From Mesoterricola silvestris (GTDB lineage Bacteria > Acidobacteriota > Holophagae > Holophagales > Holophagaceae): a DNA stretch of 64,000 nucleotides. Positions 42,695 through 50,879 of the stretch are shown here, piece after piece. The stretch is taken from contig NZ_AP027080.1 of assembly GCF_030295405.1 (NCBI RefSeq), positions 3,332,001 through 3,396,000 on the forward strand. Reading direction: 5' to 3'. Each line of letters opens with the position of its first letter. Within the stretch, counting starts at the first letter, position 1. A program made the position numbers and the translations under genes. The notes beneath the pieces were generated by a model. It was given only the letters and a program-made list of their open reading frames with translations. It had not been told where the DNA came from and made no database searches.

Positions 42695-43651
42695 GTGATC
42701 GAACCCGGAAACGCGCCATCCCTCCCCCCTCCCCTTCCCGGGGAACCCCCGGCGGCCGCACCCGCGTCCCCGGCCGGGCCGGGCGCCGTACGCCAGTTCA
42801 AGGAACTGCTCGACATGATCAAGTTCGAGCACACGGTCTTCGCCCTGCCCTTCGCCCTCCTGGGCGGCCTGGCCACCTACCGGGGCACACCGCCCCTGGA
42901 AAAGGTCCTGCTCATCCTCCTGGCCATGGTGGGCGCGCGCACGGCCGCCATGACCTTCAATCGTCTGGCGGACGAGGACCTGGACGCGGAGAACCCCCGC
43001 ACCGCCTCCCGGGCCCTGCCCGCCGGGCGGGTGACCCGGGCCGGGGCCTACGCCCTGCTGGGCACCGCCATCATCGTCCTGTGCCTCGCCGCCGGCAAGC
43101 TCGGTCCCCTGCCCTGGAAGCTGGTGCCCGTGGCCCTGGTCATCACCCTGGGCTACTCCTTCTGCAAGCGGTTCACGGCCTTCGCCCACGTGATCCTGGG
43201 CCTGAGCCTGGCCGGCGCGCCCCTGGGGGCCTGGATCGCCGTGAACGGGTCGGTGGACGAGCCGGTGATCTACCTGGCCCTGGGCGTCCTCACCTGGACG
43301 GCGGGCTTCGATATCATCTACGCCCTCCAGGACCTGGATTTCGACAAGGACCGGGGCCTCCATTCCGTGCCCAGCCGTCTGGGCCCGGGCACCTCCCTGG
43401 CCCTTTCCCGGCTCCTGCACCTGGCGGCCATGGCTTCCTGGGCCGTTTTCAATGTCCGCATGGAGGCCCATGTGCTGCCCTGGCTGGGCTGGTGCCTCGT
43501 GGGCGGCATCCTCCTGCGCGAGCAGTGGGTGGTGCGCGGGGCGCGCCTGGATCGCATCGACCACGCATTCTTCACACTCAACAGTCTGGTGGGCCTGATC
43601 TTTTTCACGGGCTACGCCGCGGAGTGGTTTGTCGGGCGGGCGATGCCCTGA
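42695..43651 (+). CDS. UbiA-family prenyltransferase (4-hydroxybenzoate polyprenyltransferase / MqnP-like)
   Basis: An integral membrane prenyltransferase of 318 residues. The two Asp-rich motifs are FNRLADEDLDAENPRT and YALQDLDFDKDRGLHSVP. Eight to nine hydrophobic helices follow a Pro-rich N-terminal 30 residues. ARTAAMTFNRLADEDLDAENPRTA is shared with UbiA and with MqnP of the futalosine menaquinone route; the latter fits an acidobacterial host. GTG start with CAGGAG upstream. It is 56 bp upstream of the M23 peptidase gene and likely co-transcribed, although functionally unrelated. Confidence 0.88.
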   Translation: MIEPGNAPSLPPPLPGEPPAAAPASPAGPGAVRQFKELLDMIKFEHTVFALPFALLGGLATYRGTPPLEKVLLILLAMVGARTAAMTFNRLADEDLDAENPRTASRALPAGRVTRAGAYALLGTAIIVLCLAAGKLGPLPWKLVPVALVITLGYSFCKRFTAFAHVILGLSLAGAPLGAWIAVNGSVDEPVIYLALGVLTWTAGFDIIYALQDLDFDKDRGLHSVPSRLGPGTSLALSRLLHLAAMASWAVFNVRMEAHVLPWLGWCLVGGILLREQWVVRGARLDRIDHAFFTLNSLVGLIFFTGYAAEWFVGRAMP

Positions 43652-43707
43652 GGCCCCGGGGAAACCGCGCTCGACACGACCCGGAAAGCCAAGTAGGGTA
43701 AAGATCT

Positions 43708-44655
43708 ATGATGAAAAAGACCGTCCAGCGAAGAGGTCTGAGACTGAGTCGGCCCGATTCGGAGCAGTTCCTGACGGTCATGTTCGTCTTCGCCCACCGG
43801 ACCTTCCGCTGGTCCCTGGAGCGCCGCATCCTGGTGCGCATCCTGGCCACCGTGGCCGCCATCTGGACCGTGGCCATGATCGGGGCCTCGTACGGCCTCT
43901 GGGCCACCAAGAAGCTCATGAGCTTCACCCAGCTGCAGCGGGAGACCTACACCCAGAAGGAGCAGTTGCGGGAAAGCCTCAACCAGGCCCAGGTCCTGGA
44001 CGAGGAGGTCACCAGCCTGCGCAAGCAGATGTCGGATCTCCTGAAGCTCCTGGATCCCAAGAACCCCACCCCCGCCATCCAGCCCGCCCCCGGAGCCCTT
44101 TCCAAGGACGCCCCCAGCCCCCAGAAGCTGAGCGAGCTCCGCAACGACCTGGAACGCACCTACGCCCAGGCCCGGCTCCTGCGGGCCCGCATGGACCCCA
44201 TCATCGACCGCTGGAACCACACGCCCTCCATCCCTCCCACCGCCGGCTACCTCAGCTCCGGGTTCGGCATCCGCCTGAGCCCCTTCTCCCGGGTCAACGA
44301 ACAGGGCGACGGGCTCCTGGGCTACCATTCGGGTTTCGACATCACCAATTCCGAAGGCACCCCCATCCAGGCCACGGCCGACGGCGAGGTGGTGGAGGCG
44401 GGCTGGATGGACCGCTACGGCAACGGCGTGGTCATCGCCCATTCCGACCGGGTCGAGACGCTCTACGCCCACATGAGCCGCGTGCGGGTGAAAAGGGGAC
44501 AGAAGGTGTCCCGGGGCGATATCCTTGGGGACATGGGACGCACCGGCAACGCCACCGGCGTCCACCTGCACTACGAAGTGAGGCTCAACGGCAGGCCCGT
44601 GAATCCCCAGCCCTACATGCGCCTCCAGCGCGAATGGCTCAAGGGTCTGCGCTAA
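43708..44655 (+). CDS. M23 family peptidase, membrane-anchored
   Basis: A 315-residue LytM-type endopeptidase. A cytoplasmic basic N-terminus precedes one membrane helix (about residues 48-68), a coiled-coil-like stretch (72-115, 143-160) and the catalytic domain. The zinc ligands are visible in GYHSGFDITN (His-x3-Asp) and GVHLHYEVRLNG (His-x-His). The domain end NPQPYM is typical. It lies 15 bp before the bactofilin gene; in other bacteria this pair controls peptidoglycan trimming and cell shape. The ribosome site before ATGATG is weak. Confidence 0.92.
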   Translation: MMKKTVQRRGLRLSRPDSEQFLTVMFVFAHRTFRWSLERRILVRILATVAAIWTVAMIGASYGLWATKKLMSFTQLQRETYTQKEQLRESLNQAQVLDEEVTSLRKQMSDLLKLLDPKNPTPAIQPAPGALSKDAPSPQKLSELRNDLERTYAQARLLRARMDPIIDRWNHTPSIPPTAGYLSSGFGIRLSPFSRVNEQGDGLLGYHSGFDITNSEGTPIQATADGEVVEAGWMDRYGNGVVIAHSDRVETLYAHMSRVRVKRGQKVSRGDILGDMGRTGNATGVHLHYEVRLNGRPVNPQPYMRLQREWLKGLR

Positions 44656-44670
44656 AGAGGAGAGTTCCCC

Positions 44671-45213
44671 ATGTTCAGCGAAAAGAAGCGCCCCGAACCC
44701 TCCCAGGCCGTCCACACCCTTCTCGGCAAGGGCACCCTCTGGAAGGGCGAAGTGGTGGCCGGCCAGAACAACCTGCGCATCGAAGGCACCGTGGAAGGCA
44801 CCATCACCAGCGAAGGCGAAGTGACCATCGCCCCCAGCGGCATGGTGCGCGGCACCATCCTGGCCAAGCACCTCATCGTCACCGGCAAGGTGGAGGGCAT
44901 CTTCCGGATCGTCGAGTGCCTGGAGATCCACGGCACCGGCTGCGTGGAGGGCGAAGTGGAGCTGGGCTCCCTGGTGGTGGACGAGGGCGGCACCCTCCAG
45001 GGCACCTGCACCCGCCGGGGCGTCGCCCGGTCCACGAACGGCCAGGCCGCCCCCGAGCCCGCCCCCGCCCACGCCGCTCCGGCGGCCCTTCCTCCCCCCG
45101 GCCCCGGCCGCAACCTCGAGCCCATCGCGGAGCGCCACCCCTTCCCCGCCGCCAACGGCGCCACCGCCCCGGACCCCTTCGCCAAGGCCTTCGAGAACAA
45201 GACCAAGGCCTGA
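44671..45213 (+). CDS. Bactofilin
   Basis: A 180-residue polymer-forming cytoskeletal protein. The beta-helical core (about residues 20-110) shows the repeating pattern LRIEGTVEGTITSEGEVTI followed by SGMVRGTILAKHLIVTGKVEG. The C-terminal third is Pro/Ala-rich and disordered. AGAGGAG precedes the ATG. Bactofilins scaffold cell-wall enzymes at the membrane, which agrees with the M23 peptidase gene directly upstream. Transcription probably ends at the hairpin at 45227-45266. Confidence 0.92.
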   Translation: MFSEKKRPEPSQAVHTLLGKGTLWKGEVVAGQNNLRIEGTVEGTITSEGEVTIAPSGMVRGTILAKHLIVTGKVEGIFRIVECLEIHGTGCVEGEVELGSLVVDEGGTLQGTCTRRGVARSTNGQAAPEPAPAHAAPAALPPPGPGRNLEPIAERHPFPAANGATAPDPFAKAFENKTKA

Positions 45214-45226
45214 ACCCGGCCCCGCA

Positions 45227-45266
45227 CCCAAGGAAAAGCCCCCGTCCCCGGGGGCTTTTCCTTGGG
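45227..45266. terminator. Bidirectional intrinsic terminator
   Basis: A perfect 17-bp stem (arms 45227-45243 and 45250-45266; GGGGGCTTTTCCTTGGG on the plus strand) with a 6-base loop lies between the convergent bactofilin and pentapeptide genes. T-rich and A-rich segments inside the arms fit use in both directions. Confidence 0.75.
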
Positions 45267-45278
45267 TGGCCAGGCGGT

Positions 45279-47621
45279 TCAGCGCTTGGCGCCGCTGAGG
45301 TTCGCCCCGTGGAGGTTGGTCTCGGTGAGATCGGTCTCCCGCAGATCCGCGCCGCCCAGGTGGGCGCCGCTGAGCTTGGCCTGGGAGAGGTTGGCCCGCA
45401 CCAGGTTGGCCCCGCTGAGGTTGGTCCACACCAGATTGGCGCCGCTCAGGTTGGCGCCGCTCAGATTGGCGCCGTCCATGGCCGCGTCGATGAGGTTGCA
45501 GAAGCGCAGGTCCGCGTTGGACAGGTTGGTGCCGCTGAGGTTGGCGCCGCTGAGGTTGGCCCGGTCCAGATAGGCGTCCCGCAGCACCGTCTCCCGCAGG
45601 TCCGCGCTGGCCAGGTTCGCGCCGTCCAGGTTGGCGCCCTTGAGGTTGGTGCCCACCAGGGTGGTCTTACGGAGATCCACCCCGCGCAGGTCCGCCCACA
45701 CCATGGAGGCGTTGGACAGATTGGCGTTGTTCAGGTTGGCCTCATTGAGATTGGCCTGGTAGAGGTCGGCCCCCGTGAGGTTGGCGCTGGTGAGGTTGGC
45801 ATTGCTGAGGTTGGTGCGGTATTCACCCCAGGATTCCGTGGGCAGGGAGGCCAGCTTGGCGCCTTCCAGGTTGGCCCGCTCGAAATCCACGCCCAGGAGG
45901 TTGGCCCCGCTGAAATCCGCCTGGGAGAGGTCCGCATCGGCCATGTTGGCGCCGCTGAGGATGGTGCCGATGGCGTGGGCGCCCCGGAGGACCGCGCCGT
46001 TGAGGTTCACGGAAGCCAGCTTGGCGCCGTCCAGGATGGCGTCGGTGAGGTCGGCGCCCTTGAGGTCGAAGCCGCTGAGGTCCACGCCGCTGAGGTTGAC
46101 GCCCTTGAGGATGGCCCGGTCCAGTTGGGCGTCCTTGAGGTTGGCCCAGCCCAGGTTCGCGCCGTTCAGGTTCGCGCTGAGGATGACGCCCTGCAGATCG
46201 GTGGTGCTGAGGTTGGCGGTGGTGAGGTCGGCGCCGCAGAGGTTCGCGCTGCGCAGGTCGTCCCCGTGGAGATCCGCCCCCGTGAGGTTGGTGCCGCCCA
46301 GCTGGGTCTCCTCCAGGTTCGCCCCCACCAGCACGGCGCCGGTCATGTTGGCCCCTTCGAGGTTGGCCGCGGAGAGGTCCGCGCCCGAAAGGTCCGCCCT
46401 GCGCAGGTCCCGCTCGCCCAGGTTCACGCGGCGGAGCTTGGCGCCCACCAGGATGGCCTCGCAGAGCACCGCGCCCTCCAGCATGGCGCCGCTGAGGCTG
46501 GCGCCCGTGAGGTTGGCGCCGGTGAGGTTGGCCCCCACGAAACTGATCTCCCGCAGGTCGGCCCCGTTGAGGTCCGCGCCGTGGCAGTCCGCGCCGCTGA
46601 GCACCGCGCCGGCCAGGAGCGCCGAGGAGAGGTTGGCCCGCACCAGGAGCGAGCCCGTGAGGTTCGCGCCGGAGAGGTCGGCCCCGTGCAGGTCCGCGTC
46701 GCTGAGCACCGCGCCTTCCATGGTGGCGTGGCGCAGCACCGCCGCGCTGAGGTTCGCGCCGGAGAGGTTGCCCTGGTTGAGGTTGATCCCCCGCAGATTG
46801 GTGCCGGAGAGATCCGCGCCGCTGAGGTTGGCGCCCGTGAGGTCGGGGATGTCGCCCTTGTCGTACTGCAGGATGTCCAGGAAGCGCAGCACGGCCCCCG
46901 ACAGGTTCGACCCGCCCAGGTTCGCGCCCCGCAGGTTGGCCCGGCTCAGGTCCGCCTTGCCCAGGTCGGCCGTGGTGAGGTTGGCCAGGTGGAGGTCGGC
47001 GTCCGTGAGGTTCGCCCCCGAGAGGTTGGCCCGCACCAGGCTCGCCCCGCCCAGCACCGCCGCCGTGAGGTCCGCGCCCACCAGCATGGCCCCGTTGAGG
47101 GAAGCCCCCAGCAGCGCGCAGCGGGAGAGGTTCGCCCCCTCCAGGTTGGCCCCGTCCAGCACCGTCTGGCGCAGATCCGCGCCGCTGAGGTCGGCCCCGC
47201 GCAGGTCCTTGCCGCTGAGGTCCACCCCGCTGAAATTCACCCCGGCCAGCACCGCGCCCGTGAGCACCGCCCCGCGCATGTTGGGGATGGTCGTGGCGTC
47301 GTACTGGTGCACGTCGAAGAAGCTCAGGTCGCACTTCGTGAGGTTCGCGCCGCTGAGGTTAACGCCCTTGAGCTGGGCACGGCTGAGGTTGGCGCCCTCG
47401 AGATCCGCCTCGTCCAGGTTGGCCAGGCGCAGGTCCGCCCCCGCCATGTCCGCGCCGCGCAGGATGGCCGAGTTCAACACCGTCCCCGCCAGGTTGGCCT
47501 CCGAAAGGTTGGCCCCCGACAGGTCGAACCCGCGCAAGTCCAGGCCGCTGAGGTCGGTACGCTGGAAGCTTTTCCCCGACTTGAGGATGAAAACCACTTC
47601 CTTACGTGTCAGCTCGCTCAT
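45279..47621 (-). CDS. Giant pentapeptide-repeat protein
   Basis: The 780-residue product is almost wholly A(D/N)LXX repeats from residue 22 to the end, about 150 pentapeptides, which should fold as a right-handed quadrilateral beta-helix over 100 angstroms long. A 20-residue N-terminal cap (MSELTRKEVVFILKSGKSFQ) resembles other repeat-protein caps. The helix is broken at three places: 101-114 (FFDVHQYDATTIPN), 246-259 (RFLDILQYDKGDIP) and 592-602 (SLPTESWGEYR); the first two share the QYD-x5-IP pattern. There is no signal peptide or membrane segment. AAGGAAG precedes the ATG. Known short relatives mimic DNA and protect gyrase; a role here is unknown. Confidence 0.93.
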   Translation of the reverse strand: MSELTRKEVVFILKSGKSFQRTDLSGLDLRGFDLSGANLSEANLAGTVLNSAILRGADMAGADLRLANLDEADLEGANLSRAQLKGVNLSGANLTKCDLSFFDVHQYDATTIPNMRGAVLTGAVLAGVNFSGVDLSGKDLRGADLSGADLRQTVLDGANLEGANLSRCALLGASLNGAMLVGADLTAAVLGGASLVRANLSGANLTDADLHLANLTTADLGKADLSRANLRGANLGGSNLSGAVLRFLDILQYDKGDIPDLTGANLSGADLSGTNLRGINLNQGNLSGANLSAAVLRHATMEGAVLSDADLHGADLSGANLTGSLLVRANLSSALLAGAVLSGADCHGADLNGADLREISFVGANLTGANLTGASLSGAMLEGAVLCEAILVGAKLRRVNLGERDLRRADLSGADLSAANLEGANMTGAVLVGANLEETQLGGTNLTGADLHGDDLRSANLCGADLTTANLSTTDLQGVILSANLNGANLGWANLKDAQLDRAILKGVNLSGVDLSGFDLKGADLTDAILDGAKLASVNLNGAVLRGAHAIGTILSGANMADADLSQADFSGANLLGVDFERANLEGAKLASLPTESWGEYRTNLSNANLTSANLTGADLYQANLNEANLNNANLSNASMVWADLRGVDLRKTTLVGTNLKGANLDGANLASADLRETVLRDAYLDRANLSGANLSGTNLSNADLRFCNLIDAAMDGANLSGANLSGANLVWTNLSGANLVRANLSQAKLSGAHLGGADLRETDLTETNLHGANLSGAKR

Positions 47622-48015
47622 TGAACTTCCTTTGCAGCATTGGGTTTTCTTCAAACGTGGAACAAGCCGACGATGTTCGCCATCACTACGTTTCCGCTGT
47701 TTCTGACTTGATTGTGGCCTAGATGGGCCCCCTCGGGCGACCCATTTCGAAGATCCCGACCACGGCAAATGCCAAAGTGGGCATGGCTTTGATCGGGATT
47801 GACGGATCTCCAGTCTACTCCCTGGTCCTTAATGCCCACAACCAAGATTTGCCAAGCCGCCAAACCCCGGAATCCCCCCATCGGCGCCCAAAAAACCCTT
47901 TCGGCACAAGCCTTCCAGCGACCTCCTCCCAACAGCCCATCCCCACCCCATCCCTTCCGCCCCAGGATTTAGGGTGGAAATTCCCAAAGAACCCGATACA
48001 CTGGAAAGCCACCGC
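47622..48015. other. Non-coding stretch between pentapeptide gene and tRNA
   Basis: This 394-base interval is less GC-rich than its surroundings and C-rich on the plus strand at 47860-47970. Frames across it lack ribosome sites and family-like sequence. A TACACT at 47997-48002 just before the tRNA could be its -10, but no -35 is evident. I see nothing else. Confidence 0.5.
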
Positions 48016-48092
48016 GGTCCCGTAGCTCAGCTGGATAGAGCATCAGACTACGAATCTGAGGGTCGGGCGTTCGAATCGCTCCGGGACCACCA
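48016..48092 (+). tRNA. tRNA-Arg(ACG)
   Basis: The cloverleaf is clear: acceptor GGTCCCG with CGGGACC, D-arm GCTCAGCTGGATAGAGC, anticodon stem CAGAC/TCTG with loop CTACGAA, and T-arm GGGCGTTCGAATCGCTC. The anticodon ACG is at 48050-48052 and would be deaminated to ICG to read CGU, CGC and CGA. CCA is encoded at 48090-48092. Confidence 0.95.
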
Positions 48093-48108
48093 CTCAATAC
48101 AACACTTA

Positions 48109-48134
48109 CGGCCATCCAACAGGGTGGCCGTTTT
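48109..48134 (+). terminator. Intrinsic terminator after tRNA-Arg
   Basis: CGGCCATCC pairs with GGGTGGCCG around AACA, followed directly by TTTT. It lies 16 bases after the tRNA CCA end, so it should end the tRNA transcript. The following 200 bases to the antitoxin gene hold no gene. Confidence 0.78.
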
Positions 48135-48287
48135 GCTGCATGACGCCCGTGGGACGCTGCCGGGTCAAAGGCAGAGAATCGGGAATTGTGGCAGCAGCCT
48201 GTGCGCTCCATCCCCAGGGGTGTGTGGGCCGTCTGGTTGAGAATTCCTTCCAGGTCGCGGGAATGCCAAGGTTCAAGCGCGGAGCCC

Positions 48288-48317
48288 TTGCCAAAGTGAT
48301 ACTAAAGTACCAATACT
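48288..48317 (+). promoter_or_regulatory. Toxin-antitoxin promoter with small palindrome
   Basis: TTGCCA (48288-48293) and AATACT (48312-48317) are 18 bases apart. TACTAAAGTA, a palindrome at 48300-48309, lies in the spacer and would suit binding by the antitoxin dimer for autoregulation. Confidence 0.5.
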
Positions 48318-48334
48318 AGCCGTGGAGGCCCGCC

Positions 48335-48598
48335 ATGTTGCCCGCGCTGAAGCCCGTCACCGAGATCAAGCGCCATGCCACCGAGATCATCGACCAGCTC
48401 CGCGTCGATCGCGTGCCGGTGCTCATCACGGAGCACGGCAGGGAGGCCGCCGTCATGCTGGATGTGGCGACCTACAAGGGTATGCTCCATCGGCTCGAAC
48501 TGCTGGAGATCATCTCCAAGGGCGAACAGGCCTTCACGGAAGGGCGGGTGAGTTCCCATGCGGATGTGAAGGCCCGGATGGCGAAGCGATGGGCCTGA
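48335..48598 (+). CDS. Type II antitoxin, Phd/YefM family
   Basis: An 87-residue antitoxin. The N-terminal dimer/DNA-binding part reads ALKPVTEIKRHATEIIDQLR and PVLITEHGREAAVMLDVATYK, the standard Phd/YefM pattern. The C-terminal part is acidic and helical (LELLEIISKGEQAFTEGR) and should wrap the toxin. TGGAGG precedes the ATG. Its last 10 bases overlap the toxin gene, which couples their translation. Confidence 0.9.
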   Translation: MLPALKPVTEIKRHATEIIDQLRVDRVPVLITEHGREAAVMLDVATYKGMLHRLELLEIISKGEQAFTEGRVSSHADVKARMAKRWA

Positions 48599-48903
48599 AA
48601 CCCCTCGGGATTCGCTGGTCGGATCCCGCGGAACGGGACCTCGACGCGCTGTTGTCCTGCATCGCCTTCGAGAACCCGGAAGCCGCCCGGAGCCTCTTCG
48701 CCAGAGTCATGGAGGCCGTTGAAAATGCAGCCGCCTTTCCTGAGAGGGCCCGCTTCATCCCGGAACTGGGGAAGACGTACCGGGAACTCCTCAGCGTTCG
48801 CCCGTTCCGGGTGATCTACCGGATCGCCGGGAAGGATCTGGGGGTCATCGGCGTAATGCGAACGGAGCCGGATTTCGAACCCGAAAGATTTATCGACCTC
48901 TAG
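48589..48903 (+). CDS. Type II toxin, RelE/ParE family
   Basis: A 104-residue toxin. IRWSDPAERDLDALLSCIAFENPEAA and FPERARFIPELGKTYRELLSVRPFRVIYRI match the ParE/RelE fold, with GVMRTEP near the end. The balance of residues favours ParE-like (gyrase-targeting) over ribosome-dependent RelE, but the two cannot be separated firmly by eye. The gene overlaps the antitoxin by 10 bases. The reading frame is intact. Confidence 0.88.
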   Translation: MGLKPLGIRWSDPAERDLDALLSCIAFENPEAARSLFARVMEAVENAAAFPERARFIPELGKTYRELLSVRPFRVIYRIAGKDLGVIGVMRTEPDFEPERFIDL

Positions 48904-48913
48904 GCCTGTTTCC

Positions 48914-49444
48914 TCATTTCCGGAAGGATGAACGTGGGCTTGCCTTCAACAGCGGCAGCGGATCCAAGGCCTTTCCCGGGAACCGGTAGATCCCGTAATG
49001 CAAATGGGGGGGCGTTCTCCGGGCATTGCCTGAATCGCCCACGGTGCCCAGGGCGTAGCCTTCCGGAACCCGCTGCCCTACCTTGACCTTCCCGTAGGCT
49101 TCGAGGTGAGCGAAGTAGTGCCAACGCGGGCCGGGGCCCAGGACCGTCACGGTGCGTCCCCCCAGGCTGTTCTCGCCGACCGAGATCACCACGCCCTTCG
49201 TGGGACTCAGGACGGGGGTGTTCCGGGGGGCGAAGAGGTCCACCCCCTCATGGCGCCTTCCCCCGCTACGGGGAGCCCCAAAGGTGCTTGCCACCTGGGA
49301 AGGGTGAAGGCCCGGCACGAGCATGGGGAGTCGCACGGGGGCGTCCTGGAAGCAGAGGGGAAGGCCCCGGACCGCGACCTTCCCCCATGGGGTGGCGACG
49401 CAGGCGATGGGCAACGCGACAAGGAGGAGGAAGCTCTTGCGCAT
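48914..49444 (-). CDS. Secreted M23 family peptidase
   Basis: A 176-residue periplasmic LytM-type protein. The signal peptide is MRKSFLLLVALPIACVATPWG. The zinc site has RRHEGVDLFAPRNTPV and PPHLHYGIYRFPG; a third-strand segment is WHYFAHLEAYGKVKVGQRV. Compared with active peptidases the first ligand motif HxxxD is present (HEGVD), so it may be active. It is 13 bp downstream of creD, and probably the last gene of the cre operon, which ties it to envelope stress. Confidence 0.85.
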   Translation of the reverse strand: MRKSFLLLVALPIACVATPWGKVAVRGLPLCFQDAPVRLPMLVPGLHPSQVASTFGAPRSGGRRHEGVDLFAPRNTPVLSPTKGVVISVGENSLGGRTVTVLGPGPRWHYFAHLEAYGKVKVGQRVPEGYALGTVGDSGNARRTPPHLHYGIYRFPGKALDPLPLLKASPRSSFRK

Positions 49445-49457
49445 GGGAAGGCCCGCC

Positions 49458-50801
49458 TCAGCCCCGGTCCTTCGGCACGAGCGGGGAACCCGCGGGCTCC
49501 GGGGAGCGCCGCCAATCCCTGCGGCGGGTGCCCAGCATCAGTCCCCCGAGGAGGGCGAAGAGCAGCACGGAGCCCAGCAGCAGGGCATTGTCCTCCGACG
49601 CGAGAAGGCCGTATAGGACGGCGTAGAGAAGGGCGAGTCCCCCGGTGAACAGCAGACCCTCGCTTCGGCTCCGCAGGGCTCCCGTCAGGTAGGTTCCCAG
49701 CAGGGCCAGATTGCTGGCCGTGGCGACCGCGTAGGCCCACGGGAAACCCAGGTGCTCCGAGAGGCTGAGCAGGAGCAGGAAGAAGATGGCCAGGGCGGCG
49801 CCCACCAGGAGGTACTGCACCGGGTGGATGGGCAGGGCCCGCAGGGCTTCGCGCAGCAGGAAGGCTCCGAAGGTCAGCATCACGAACAGGAAACCGTATT
49901 TCACGGCCCGTTCGGATTGGAGGTAGATGTTCACGGGGTCGATGAAGGCCACACCGAAATGCTGGGCCTTGGCATCCGCCCCGCCCCGGAGGAGGGTGTC
50001 CAGATCCCGGCTCAGGCTGGGAATCCTCCACTGGGCCGAGAAACCGTCCTTCGACCAGGCTCGTTCCACCGGTGCGAACCCGCCCTCGAAACTCGGAGCG
50101 GGCCAGGCCCCCTTCAGGCTCACGCGGGTCTCCTCGGCCACGGGTGCGAGTTGGAGACTGCGCGTACCCATCAGCTCGAGGTTCATTTCAAACGTGAAGG
50201 CGCTCCCATGCGCCAGATCGAGGTCCGGCAGAAGCGCATGGATGCCCGTGGCGGGAAGGGTCCGTCGGGTCCCGGGCAGGAAGGGGTAGGTGCGGCCCTC
50301 CATTTGCAGCGTCATGCGGTTCAGGATGCCCCTGGGATCGGTGATCCCCATGGCCAGGTAGGGCACGCCATAGCGGAGGTTCCGCCCCGCGGGCATTCCG
50401 GCCTGACCCTCCAGGGAAAAGCAACCCTTGAGGGGGCCCGTCACCCGGTAGACCTGGGTCTTGTAGAGGCCCCGCCGGCGGGCATCGATCTGCACGCGGC
50501 CTTCCATTTCCAGCTCACGGGGCACGAGGCAGCGTTCCTGCTGGATCTCCTCCCACACGTCCTGCCATTCACCCGTTTTCTCGTTCTTCTTGGTCCGCTT
50601 CACTTCCGATGTGTAGGGAATCACCAGGAAAGGGCCCATGAGGGTCTGGGGGGCCGCCGTGAGGCGCGCCACCTGGGCCTCCGTTTCCACCTGGCGCTGG
50701 TTGCGGCCTTCCACGAGCCCTTGGGTCATCGTCAGCGGAATGAGCATGAGCAGGCCAAGGCCGAGAACGGCAAGGGGCTTCAACGGAAACGGGATTCGCA
50801 C
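49458..50801 (-). CDS. creD: Inner membrane protein CreD
   Basis: A 447-residue protein of the CreD (Cet) family. An N-terminal helix (about residues 8-26) is followed by a large periplasmic domain with VARLTAAPQTLMGPFLVIPY and RSLQLAPVAEETRVSLKGAWPAPSFEG. A C-terminal block of five to six helices includes FLLREALRALPIHPVQYLLVGAALAIFFLLLLSLSEHLGF. E. coli CreD is the main target of CreB and affects envelope and beta-lactam response. The GTG at 50799-50801 was chosen over one two codons upstream because GGAGG then lies five bases before it. Confidence 0.92.
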   Translation of the reverse strand: MRIPFPLKPLAVLGLGLLMLIPLTMTQGLVEGRNQRQVETEAQVARLTAAPQTLMGPFLVIPYTSEVKRTKKNEKTGEWQDVWEEIQQERCLVPRELEMEGRVQIDARRRGLYKTQVYRVTGPLKGCFSLEGQAGMPAGRNLRYGVPYLAMGITDPRGILNRMTLQMEGRTYPFLPGTRRTLPATGIHALLPDLDLAHGSAFTFEMNLELMGTRSLQLAPVAEETRVSLKGAWPAPSFEGGFAPVERAWSKDGFSAQWRIPSLSRDLDTLLRGGADAKAQHFGVAFIDPVNIYLQSERAVKYGFLFVMLTFGAFLLREALRALPIHPVQYLLVGAALAIFFLLLLSLSEHLGFPWAYAVATASNLALLGTYLTGALRSRSEGLLFTGGLALLYAVLYGLLASEDNALLLGSVLLFALLGGLMLGTRRRDWRRSPEPAGSPLVPKDRG

Positions 50802-50805
50802 GGTC

Positions 50806-50830
50806 ACCTCCAGGGTTGATGCCTGGAGGT
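50806..50830 (-). promoter_or_regulatory. Hairpin overlapping the creD ribosome site
   Basis: Perfect 9-bp arms ACCTCCAGG and CCTGGAGGT with a 7-base loop. On the minus-strand mRNA the distal arm contains the GGAGG ribosome site of creD, so folding would hide it. Control of creD translation is inferred. Confidence 0.45.
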
Positions 50831-50842
50831 TGAGGCGTCCCT

Positions 50843-50868
50843 GTGAAGGGACGGTGAGGCCCCGTGAA
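50843..50868 (-). promoter_or_regulatory. CreB tag-like repeats upstream of creD
   Basis: On the minus strand three pentamers follow each other: TTCAC (50864-50868), CTCAC (50854-50858) and TTCAC (50843-50847), spaced by 5 and 6 bases. The pair CTCAC-N6-TTCAC differs by one base from the TTCAC-N6-TTCAC tag known for E. coli CreB. It lies between creC and creD, where CreB acts in E. coli. Confidence 0.58.
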
Positions 50869-50879
50869 GCGGAGGTGGG

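Noticed and set aside
45300..47600. Tandem DNA repeats or CRISPR-like array
   Set aside because: The 15-bp periodicity (GGTTGGCGCCGCTGA-like units) is the pentapeptide coding pattern, not spacers and repeats; no CRISPR structure was seen anywhere.
43629..47624. A very long plus-strand open frame (over 1,300 codons) across 43.6-47.6 kb
   Set aside because: It is the antisense of the pentapeptide gene plus a shifted frame of the M23/bactofilin genes. Its repetitive V/E/R pattern mirrors the pentapeptide code and has no ribosome site.
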